Both the position numbers and the translations under genes were made by a program. Below the pieces are notes generated by a model that was not told where the DNA came from, ran no database searches, and was given only the letters and a program-made list of their open reading frames with translations. A stretch of 64,000 nt of DNA from an uncultured Pelosinus sp. (lineage in GTDB: Bacteria > Bacillota > Negativicutes > UMGS1260): NCBI GenBank assembly GCA_900550105.1, contig URQW01000004.1, forward strand, positions 31,291 through 95,290. The letters are read 5' to 3'. This document shows, in pieces, positions 58,534-64,000 of the stretch. Every line of letters begins with the position of its first letter. The first letter of the stretch is position 1.

Positions 58534-60183
58534 TTACCAGCGAGCTAAGGAAACATCCCATTTCCATTCATGGCGTTTCGCTCGATACGTTAACGTAAGC
58601 TGCCAGCAGTGCAGATCGCGATACCAGGTGTAATCCTGATCATATACGCGCTTATTCTTTAAGTCGTAACTTTGACTAAAGCCAATGGCATTTTTCTTAT
58701 CAAACCGATAGGTGAAACCTGTATCAAGCTCCCTGCCCATATCGGCCCGATTGAACGCAAACAAACTGTTTTGGCTCTTCGTAAAGTGATAGCCCACCCA
58801 GCTATACCATTTATCATCAAAAGTATGACCGACAGTTGCGTCATATTTAAAGTTATGAATGATTGAATTATCAGCGCTTTCTTTAATAAGCCCTACGCCA
58901 GTTCCCATATCTAACGTTGTTTTCGGATCTAAATGAATTTGATCACGCGTAAAGTACAAGTTATATTCTTGGTGCCAGCTTGTTCGGTTAGAGTCAGTCC
59001 ATTTTCCATACGTGGCGTCAAAAGTATAGGTGATCGGCAGATCGCCAATGCGATGCGATTTATAGTGGAAATCATATTCTGGCCACTTTTTTACCCAGTT
59101 GGCGTCGCTATCGCGATAGTAGCCTGCCTTGGCTTCAACCCAATAATTTTTTTGGTCCCAATTGATACCGCTATTATTTTTAAAGGAAAGTTTGCCGTAG
59201 TAGTTTAGTTCAGTATAGGCTGTCAAATCGTCGGTAATACTGTGCGTAAATTTTTGCTTTATATGAATTCCATCACGACTGCTATAACTAATGGATGGAT
59301 ACGCTGTTTGTTCCGCATTCGGATCAAGGGATTGCGTATAGGTCGGCATTGTATACAGCAGGATTGACCCAATCCAAACTTTAGCATTATAGGCGATCAT
59401 TTTATCGCCCGGCCATATTTCAATTTTATCAGCACTCATATGGTAATCAGGTACTTTCGCAGGGCACCGCGTCATGGTACCATCATGTATAATAATTTCA
59501 CCATTTAAGGTCAACGCTTCATGGCCTGTTACAATATCACGGCCCACATGACCTTTAATCTGATCGAGTGTGCCTTCCTTGGTCTGATAATTATAACGAA
59601 GACCTTCCGTATTCAGTTTCGTATTTGTTAGGGAATCACTAAATACAGCTTGACCATTTACCCAAACTTCCTGCTGTTTCGTATTCCCATTCACAAGATC
59701 TGTGGTCATCAGCTGTGTTGCCTGCAGAATATTTACATTCCCCTTAGCATAAACATCGCCATTGGCATCGTTTACATAAAGCTCATCCGCTGTAATGGTA
59801 ATAGGCTCTTTCGGCTTAGCCACAGCCGCAGTCTTCTTATGCTGGCCTTTATCAGCTTTATCAGCTTTATCAGCTTTATCAGCTTTATCAGCTTTATCAG
59901 CTTTATCAGCCTTGTCAATCTTATCAACTTTGCTAACCGTGCTCGCTTCTTCCGGCTTAGTAGCAACCTTGCTATCCGCCTGTGCGCCTTCCGCCGTATC
60001 CGCAACCTGCGAATCGTCTACTGCGTTGTTTGACTGATTGGCTGTCGTTTCATTCTGCACGCTTTCTTGATTGACCGTCAAAGGCGCTGCCTGTAACGAA
60101 TCCATAGAATGAATGCCGTAACCGCCATAAACAAGACTATAAGCTACCAAAAAACGCAACAGACGCTGCGATGATTTCTTCAT
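58534..60183 (-). CDS. LptD-like outer-membrane LPS assembly protein with KAD repeat linker
   Basis: Predicted to insert LPS into the outer leaflet. N-terminal signal peptide (about 1-33), a Gln/Asn/Ser-rich stretch, a lysine-alanine-aspartate repeat (91-111), an OstA/LptA-type domain (about 126-245, with ITITADELYVNDANGDVYAK and VYAKGNVNI) and then a beta-barrel (about 260-549) with LptD-like segments (TRCPAKVPDYHMSADKIEIW, VWIGSILLYTMPTYTQSL, and a C-terminal DLHCWQLTLTYRAKRHEWKW). It ends in an aromatic residue. At 549 residues it is shorter than the about 750-800 of proteobacterial LptD, so some strands may be missing or it is a dedicated variant. First gene of the LPS string. Confidence 0.8.
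   Translation of the reverse strand: MKKSSQRLLRFLVAYSLVYGGYGIHSMDSLQAAPLTVNQESVQNETTANQSNNAVDDSQVADTAEGAQADSKVATKPEEASTVSKVDKIDKADKADKADKADKADKADKADKGQHKKTAAVAKPKEPITITADELYVNDANGDVYAKGNVNILQATQLMTTDLVNGNTKQQEVWVNGQAVFSDSLTNTKLNTEGLRYNYQTKEGTLDQIKGHVGRDIVTGHEALTLNGEIIIHDGTMTRCPAKVPDYHMSADKIEIWPGDKMIAYNAKVWIGSILLYTMPTYTQSLDPNAEQTAYPSISYSSRDGIHIKQKFTHSITDDLTAYTELNYYGKLSFKNNSGINWDQKNYWVEAKAGYYRDSDANWVKKWPEYDFHYKSHRIGDLPITYTFDATYGKWTDSNRTSWHQEYNLYFTRDQIHLDPKTTLDMGTGVGLIKESADNSIIHNFKYDATVGHTFDDKWYSWVGYHFTKSQNSLFAFNRADMGRELDTGFTYRFDKKNAIGFSQSYDLKNKRVYDQDYTWYRDLHCWQLTLTYRAKRHEWKWDVSLARW
59848..59910 (-). repeat. Seven perfect copies of a 9-bp tandem repeat inside the LptD-like gene
   Basis: Seven identical TTTATCAGC units run head to tail on the plus strand. 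On the coding strand they encode seven Lys-Ala-Asp copies, and near-repeats (KVD, KID) precede them. Because the unit is 9 bp, changes in copy number keep the frame and only alter linker length. Confidence 0.95.
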
Positions 60184-60278
60184 AATATACTCCTCTATTC
60201 TACTCTAACAATAATCTAACCAAACCGAAGCCGTAGTCTAAATAAAAATCGATTAAGGATTTTTTCATAAACATAACT

Positions 60279-60316
60279 ATTGTATCATGTTTCTACAGGA
60301 AAAGCTCTTTTCCTGC
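60279..60316 (-). promoter_or_regulatory. Extended -10 promoter with adjacent inverted repeat, upstream of the LPS gene string
   Basis: The minus strand has TGATACAAT (60279-60287), an extended -10 element about 95 bases before the LptD-like start. Immediately upstream lies CAGGAAAA (60296-60303) and its inverted copy TTTTCCTG (60309-60316), five bases apart, over the -35 region where a regulator could bind. Confidence 0.45.
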
Positions 60317-60349
60317 CGTTTTTCCTGTGGCAATCTCCGGCAGACAAGA

Positions 60350-60382
60350 GAAAAACCGGTCTTGGTAAAGGACCGGTTTCAA
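60350..60382 (-). terminator. Rho-independent terminator after the 308-residue exported protein gene
   Basis: AAACCGGTC (60354-60362) and GACCGGTTT (60372-60380) form a nine-base stem with a nine-base loop, followed by a T-run on the minus strand. Confidence 0.85.
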
Positions 60383-60405
60383 GCTGTTTCTGTCGCTTCA
60401 TTGTC

Positions 60406-61332
60406 TTAACGAATTTTCACACCATATATGCGTGTATCTGATTTTGTTTGAATGTAAATTTCTGAACCAGCAGGCATATCATTATCTTTCCCATGAACAA
60501 AAGCACCACCAAGAATACCAATCGGTCCAAGTAGGATCATCCCAGCCATAGAAGCTCCGGCAACCTTTGCTACACTGTTTGTTTTCTCCTTGGCCTTGTC
60601 ACCAAGAACCGTAGCAAGCTCCGAGCCGTCTACCGCTTCAATGGAGTTGAACTCAACCTGCAATTTCCCGTCACGTCCTAAATTTCCCGCGCGATCTACG
60701 GCTTTCACCGTACCATGACCAACGGCCCCTTTCGTCACGATCAGTACACCGTTATCAAAAATATCTTCCGCTGCGATGAAACTTACCGTATCGCCAGGAC
60801 GACTATCTTTACTGGTCAGTGGCGTCAACAGCTTAATTTTAACGAGTGTATCCTGTTTCACTGCCGCCTCAGCCAAATCAATTTGCCCATCCGTAAAGGC
60901 AAGTCTCATTAATTTCGTCAGCCGCGTATCAAACGCGCCAGTAGTCGGACTGCCGGAAAGAGTCGTTTCTAAACTTTCTAACCGCGCCTTCGCCGCATTA
61001 TTGGTCACGTTATGCAACAAATTCCACTCGGCTGCATTTAACCTTAGAATAAAGGAAGGACTGCCAATCGAAGATAATTTCGTGTAGGCATAAAGACGGT
61101 CAATACGCGTCATGATTGGATCTTTTTCACTAGCGCCAAAAATGTCTTTTTCTAACTTTTTCGTACGATCAATCAAGGAACCCGTCTGCTCGCTACCATA
61201 ATATATATTCTCAGTAACACTAAGTTTTTCGAGCGCCGTCATATCAGAGCTTACTCCTTGAGCAAAGCCCAGAGAAGCAAAGGAAAAGCTGAGACAAATA
61301 ACTAGAACCAAAGCAATAATTTTTCGATTCAT
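60406..61332 (-). CDS. Exported protein of unknown function (308 aa)
   Basis: I do not recognise a named family. It has a signal peptide (hydrophobic stretch about 5-23, SFASLGFAQG cleavage area), a helical middle part (ALEKLSVTENIYYG, IDRLYAYTKL) and a C-terminal beta-rich domain (VTKGAVGHGTVKAVDRAGNL, VEFNSIEAVDG) interrupted by a hydrophobic glycine-rich segment (AGMILLGPIGILGGAFVHG) that could insert in a membrane. The start at 61332 has GGAGGG nine bases upstream; the open frame extends to 61356. A terminator follows. It lies among outer-membrane genes, so an envelope function is likely. Confidence 0.75.
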   Translation of the reverse strand: MNRKIIALVLVICLSFSFASLGFAQGVSSDMTALEKLSVTENIYYGSEQTGSLIDRTKKLEKDIFGASEKDPIMTRIDRLYAYTKLSSIGSPSFILRLNAAEWNLLHNVTNNAAKARLESLETTLSGSPTTGAFDTRLTKLMRLAFTDGQIDLAEAAVKQDTLVKIKLLTPLTSKDSRPGDTVSFIAAEDIFDNGVLIVTKGAVGHGTVKAVDRAGNLGRDGKLQVEFNSIEAVDGSELATVLGDKAKEKTNSVAKVAGASMAGMILLGPIGILGGAFVHGKDNDMPAGSEIYIQTKSDTRIYGVKIR

Positions 61333-61382
61333 AAGGATATACCCTCCTAATTCCAAATGCTTACTATTTCGGGAAGCAAAAG

Positions 61383-61413
61383 AAAAAATCCTGCCAATGA
61401 AGGCAGGATTTTC
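61383..61413 (-). terminator. Rho-independent terminator after the porin gene
   Basis: AAAATCCTGCC (61385-61395) and GGCAGGATTTT (61402-61412) form an 11-bp perfect stem with a six-base loop and T-run on the minus strand, about 20 bases past the porin stop codon. Confidence 0.9.
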
Positions 61414-61434
61414 GTCTCTATTCTAATGGTAAGA

Positions 61435-62421
61435 TTAGAAGTTGTAGTTAACAGTTGCACGGAAGGATTTGTCTTTAATGTTATCGTTTTTAACATTTTT
61501 AGAATCTTTATAGAATACGTTTACGTTCACAGCTTTGGTGAAAGTATGAGTGTAGCTATAGTACATGCCCTTTTCACCAGTGTCAAACGTCGTGTTACCA
61601 TTCAAATCACCTAGAGCTTCAACTTTGTAGTAAGTAGCGGAAGCTTTGTTTTTGTCGTCAAACTGATAGCCAACGCCATATTGATACGCTTTGTTGTCGT
61701 TGGAGTTGTTTGTTTTGCCATATTCAGCAAAAACGTTAGCAGCACCGAAGCTATAGCCAAGGTTCATCGCATAAGCATTTACAGTTTGTTTATCGCCCAA
61801 TTTGAAACTGGAATCTTTATACTTGTAGTTAGCATAAGTAGCACCAACAGTAAAGTCAGGAGTTGCAGCATAATCAACATGAGCAGCATACATTTTGTTT
61901 TTCGATGCTTGACCGTCGCCACGGCTTCTATCTTCCTGCGCAGCAACTACTTGATAGGAAAGAGCATCGGCTTTGCCAGTCCAGGTTACACCATCAAGTA
62001 AGCTGTGACGGCCAAGTTTACCAGTGATATCATAGAACAGACCGCTACCAAGAATCAAATCTTGACGACCAATTTTTACTGTGCTGGTATCGCCAGTATA
62101 TTGGAAACCAAATTGATTTAAACCTGCAGCAAATTCTTTATCGTTCGTATAAACATCGCTCTGGAAATCTTTACCGCCATTAGCGCCTTGTGCTGCAAAC
62201 TGGCTGTAAACGCTCCAGTTTCCGCCCAAGTCACCTTTTACATTTAAGAAAACTGCTGTTTTGTTAATCCGTTTGTCGCCAGCTGCAGTAGAGCCGCTGT
62301 TGTTACGGTATTGGTAGTAAGCGTTACCGTCAACAGTAATGTCGCCAGGTGCTGCCATAGCTACCGAAGTGGAAAGTACTACGGCTGCTGCCATAGCTGA
62401 TGCAAGAAGAGATTTTTTCAT
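61435..62421 (-). CDS. Outer-membrane porin-like beta-barrel (328 aa)
   Basis: Signal peptide (KKSLLASAMAAAVVLSTSVAMA, cleaved near residue 23), then many amphipathic beta-strands rich in Tyr, Asn, Asp, Gly (ITVDGNAYYQYRNNSGST, VFLNVKGDLGGNWSVYSQFA, VFAEYGKTNNSNDN, MYYSYTHTFTKAVNVNVFY). It ends in NYNF, with the C-terminal aromatic typical of outer-membrane barrels. Length suggests about 14-16 strands. No SLH domain is seen, unlike the OmpM-type porins of related bacteria. The good promoter at 62590-62618 and its own terminator suggest a strongly expressed single-gene unit. Confidence 0.85.
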   Translation of the reverse strand: MKKSLLASAMAAAVVLSTSVAMAAPGDITVDGNAYYQYRNNSGSTAAGDKRINKTAVFLNVKGDLGGNWSVYSQFAAQGANGGKDFQSDVYTNDKEFAAGLNQFGFQYTGDTSTVKIGRQDLILGSGLFYDITGKLGRHSLLDGVTWTGKADALSYQVVAAQEDRSRGDGQASKNKMYAAHVDYAATPDFTVGATYANYKYKDSSFKLGDKQTVNAYAMNLGYSFGAANVFAEYGKTNNSNDNKAYQYGVGYQFDDKNKASATYYKVEALGDLNGNTTFDTGEKGMYYSYTHTFTKAVNVNVFYKDSKNVKNDNIKDKSFRATVNYNF

Positions 62422-62544
62422 GTTTAAATTCCTCCCTAAATGGGTTTAATTTTTGGCATTTAGTGAAGAATCTTTGTAAATTCCAAGTTAAGTGTCCACG
62501 TTTCCTTAGCTTTTTCTTTACGCCAATTCCTTACTGTCTGCCAA

Positions 62545-62580
62545 CTTTGAAATGTCTACTAATTTTATACAATTTCAAAG
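62545..62580 (-). promoter_or_regulatory. Hairpin at the 5' end of the porin transcript
   Basis: CTTTGAAAT (62545-62553) and ATTTCAAAG (62572-62580) form a nine-base perfect stem. It begins about three bases after the predicted transcription start, so it would cap the 5' end of the porin mRNA. Confidence 0.45.
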
Positions 62581-62589
62581 TTTGATTTT

Positions 62590-62618
62590 AGTATAATGTT
62601 AATTTTAGATTAACGCAA
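62590..62618 (-). promoter_or_regulatory. Porin promoter
   Basis: On the minus strand TTGCGT (62613-62618) and TATACT (62590-62595) are 17 bases apart. It would give a leader of about 160 bases. The 62422-62722 gap otherwise holds the leader hairpin and the terminator of the LPP20-like gene. Confidence 0.7.
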
Positions 62619-62635
62619 TAGAAAAAATCAAAAAA

Positions 62636-62678
62636 AGAAGCAAAAAGCAGTCATGTTTATGACTTTTTTTGCTTCCCT
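62636..62678 (-). terminator. Rho-independent terminator after the LPP20-like gene
   Basis: GAAGCAAAAAG with AGTCAT pairs with ATGACT and TTTTTTTGCTTC, an almost perfect stem of about 17 bp with a short loop, followed by a seven-base T-run on the minus strand. Confidence 0.85.
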
Positions 62679-62722
62679 AATGAAGTTACCATTTTTGACT
62701 TAGCAGTCACAATAATTTTATT

Positions 62723-63613
62723 CTACTTTTCTAATACAACGGCTGATTTTTGAATAAAACCGCTTGCTGCGTTCGCTGCTAAAATGCGATCACCATCTTC
62801 ATTGCTGATTACGATATTGCGATTATTATCGCGAAGTCCAACCGCTCTGATAACGAATGGATTCGTGCCAGCACGAGACTGACCATTCGCTGCCGCCTGC
62901 AAATCCTCTTCCGTAAAGGCGTAATCCGCTAAGCCACGGGAAACCTGCGTATTCGCATCAACATACTGGTTCCCATAAATTACGCGGCCTGATTGATCAA
63001 ATACTTTTGGCGCCATAACCGGATCTAAATCAAGACCTCTAGCATCGACGATCAACCCTGTATAGTTTGCTGGCACGTCATACCGAACAGCTGGCTGCGG
63101 AATTGCTACAGGCTGTACATTTGCCGCATCAGTGACAATACCGCTCAAGCTGTTATCGCCATACAAATTGATGGCCATAATCACTTGATAGCCGCCATTT
63201 TCCATAGGCTGTTCCTTCAAAATTCTAGCGCCTTGAATTAAGGCAGAGACGCGAACGCGAACTGTATCATTGGCTGTTTGATAGTTCAATACAGTCGACT
63301 CTGCATCCACTTGAACGCCACGAATGGTTTCCGCCAAGTTACGATAGGCATCGACAATAGCTGCCCGCCGCGCCATAATTTTCGCCTGTGCCATGCTAGC
63401 ATATTGTGATGGCGCAACCCCAAAGCCCTTCACTTGAATCAGTCCCTGTCGCCAATCAATAGCGCCATTGCCTTCGGCCATCGATTCCACGCCAGGAGCA
63501 ATATGGTCAAAGTCAGTAACCGTAATATTCACCGTTGTTGCCGCAAAAGCCAGCGATGAAACAGAAAGTACCATCATGCAAGCTAGGACAAGACTCACTA
63601 TTTTTTTCTGCAA
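62723..63613 (-). CDS. Exported LPP20-domain protein (297 aa)
   Basis: Signal peptide (about 1-24, ending SLAFA), then a segment GFGVAPSQYASMAQAKIMAR, AAIVDAYRNLAETIRGVQVD and VRVRVSALIQGARIL typical of the LPP20 domain. The C-terminal about 110 residues (TGLIVDARGLDLDPVMAPKV, FDQSGRVIYG) form a second domain. No lipobox Cys follows the signal, so it is probably soluble in the periplasm. I start at the TTG at 63613 (AAGGAGG eight bases upstream); the ATG-led frame to 63652 extends into the promoter region. Function unknown. Confidence 0.8.
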   Translation of the reverse strand: MQKKIVSLVLACMMVLSVSSLAFAATTVNITVTDFDHIAPGVESMAEGNGAIDWRQGLIQVKGFGVAPSQYASMAQAKIMARRAAIVDAYRNLAETIRGVQVDAESTVLNYQTANDTVRVRVSALIQGARILKEQPMENGGYQVIMAINLYGDNSLSGIVTDAANVQPVAIPQPAVRYDVPANYTGLIVDARGLDLDPVMAPKVFDQSGRVIYGNQYVDANTQVSRGLADYAFTEEDLQAAANGQSRAGTNPFVIRAVGLRDNNRNIVISNEDGDRILAANAASGFIQKSAVVLEK

Positions 63614-63650
63614 ATAAAACGCCTCCTTGTAATTATAAAAACACGCAGTC

Positions 63651-63680
63651 ATTCTAACTTATTTGAAATTCGCCTAACAA
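63651..63680 (-). promoter_or_regulatory. Promoter candidate for the LPP20-like gene
   Basis: TTGTTA (63675-63680) and TAGAAT (63651-63656) on the minus strand are 18 bases apart. It lies just after the two terminators of the upstream porin gene. Confidence 0.45.
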
Positions 63681-63686
63681 ACAGAA

Positions 63687-63713
63687 AAATCCTGCCGTTT
63701 CAGGCAGAATTTG
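63687..63713 (-). terminator. Second, tandem terminator hairpin after the partial porin gene
   Basis: AAATCCTGCC (63687-63696) pairs with GGCAGAATTT (63703-63712), one A-C mismatch on the plus strand that becomes G-U in the minus transcript, followed by a T-run. It backs up the hairpin at 63722-63752. Confidence 0.6.
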
Positions 63714-63721
63714 GCGATAAA

Positions 63722-63752
63722 AAAAGAACTCGGGAAATTCCCGAGTTCTTTT
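63722..63752 (-). terminator. Rho-independent terminator after the partial porin gene
   Basis: AAGAACTCGGG (63724-63734) and CCCGAGTTCTT (63740-63750) form an 11-bp perfect stem with a five-base loop and a T-run on the minus strand. Confidence 0.92.
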
Positions 63753-63766
63753 GATTTAGCAAGCTC

Positions 63767-64000
63767 TTAGAACCAAACTTCGAGCTGACCGATATAAGCT
63801 TTGTTATTTCTGTTGAAATTATTGTCCGAACCGTTAGTGGTTTTCATGTTTTCATATTTGAAGCTCAATACGCCGTTTTTGAACGGTACATATTCAACTC
63901 CGAATTCCTGACCTTTGAAACCATTTCTCCAAGTCTGGTTCACAGTATAATCATCGGTTGTGAACGTATAAGCATCAAATTGGTTGTCAATTTTCTTCTG
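63767..64000 (-). CDS. Outer-membrane porin, C-terminal end (runs off the window)
   Basis: The last 77 codons of a beta-barrel protein. The minus-strand frame is open from 64000 to a TAA at 63767-63769. It reads alternating polar and aromatic strands (FDAYTFTTDDYTVNQTWRNG, FGVEYVPFKNGVLSFKYENM) and ends in LEVWF, with the C-terminal Phe recognised by outer-membrane assembly machinery. The start and any SLH domain are outside the window, so the subfamily cannot be given. It has two terminator hairpins after it. Confidence 0.8.
   Translation of the reverse strand, partial: QKKIDNQFDAYTFTTDDYTVNQTWRNGFKGQEFGVEYVPFKNGVLSFKYENMKTTNGSDNNFNRNNKAYIGQLEVWF

Noticed and set aside
59848..59910. Short direct repeats that might suggest a CRISPR array
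   Set aside because: Units are contiguous 9-mers with no spacers and lie in a coding frame. No CRISPR array or cas gene was seen anywhere in the window.
59772..60037. Open frames on other strand/frames encoding runs such as FIS or LIK repeats
   Set aside because: They are translations of the 9-bp tandem repeat in the LptD-like gene in other frames; low-complexity repeats, no ribosome binding site, fully inside a better gene.
1..64000. tRNA, rRNA, insertion sequences, integrases or prophage
   Set aside because: I looked for typical signatures in the gene-free stretches and among the protein motifs and found none. The intergenic regions are short and are largely accounted for by promoters, leaders and terminators.

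Overview
The window looks like a chromosomal segment of a diderm (outer-membrane-bearing) Firmicute of the class Negativicutes, Sporomusaceae-like. It combines a Firmicutes-type PpsR/PPDK pair and strong GGAGG ribosome binding sites with a complete ADP-heptose pathway, many family-9 heptosyltransferases, an LptD-like protein, an O-antigen ligase and porins ending in a C-terminal Phe. The genus is inference; no rRNA is present. Every gene I support lies on the minus strand, so transcription runs from high to low coordinates.

Layout, in the direction of transcription. (a) 64000-60400: envelope proteins in short units, namely a partial porin, an exported LPP20-like protein, a porin and an exported protein of unknown function, each followed by a hairpin terminator. 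(b) 60183-43456: LPS core and assembly, with an LptD-like protein, two heptose-7-phosphate kinases, rfaE2, gmhA, gmhB and hldD (the complete ADP-L-glycero-D-manno-heptose pathway), six GT9 heptosyltransferase-type enzymes, other glycosyltransferases and a WaaL-type ligase. (c) 43363-30792: O-polysaccharide, with a WbaP-type initiating transferase, rmlA/B/D (dTDP-L-rhamnose), Wzm/Wzt ABC export, a WbdD-like chain-terminating methyltransferase and kinase encoded as two adjacent genes, and several GT2 enzymes. (d) 30786-24420: a compact FkbH / methyltransferase / acyl carrier protein / VOC / MBOAT / SGNH-like cassette, which I interpret as an ACP-dependent acyl decoration system for a surface glycan. 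No clear terminator or gap above about 100 bp separates b, c and d, so they may form one unit of about 36 kb.

(e) 24071-15557: a 904-residue RTX protein with four repeats of about 177 residues, then a type I secretion system of two HlyB-like ABC exporters flanking one HlyD adaptor. (f) 15478-7858: rmlC, two GT9-like glycosyltransferases (one fused to TPRs), a GT2, manC, manB and a signal-peptide-bearing HExxH metalloprotease. (g) 7592-2199: two further RTX proteins, one apparently a shortened duplicate of the other, with similar upstream regions. (h) 1997-1: a decayed chemotaxis-receptor C-terminus, then ppsR and the start of ppdK.

The most interesting proposals are the FkbH-ACP-MBOAT cassette, the split WbdD-like chain terminator, and a possible link between RTX export and cytoplasmic glycosylation enzymes. 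All functions are assigned from recognisable motifs read by eye, not from database searches.
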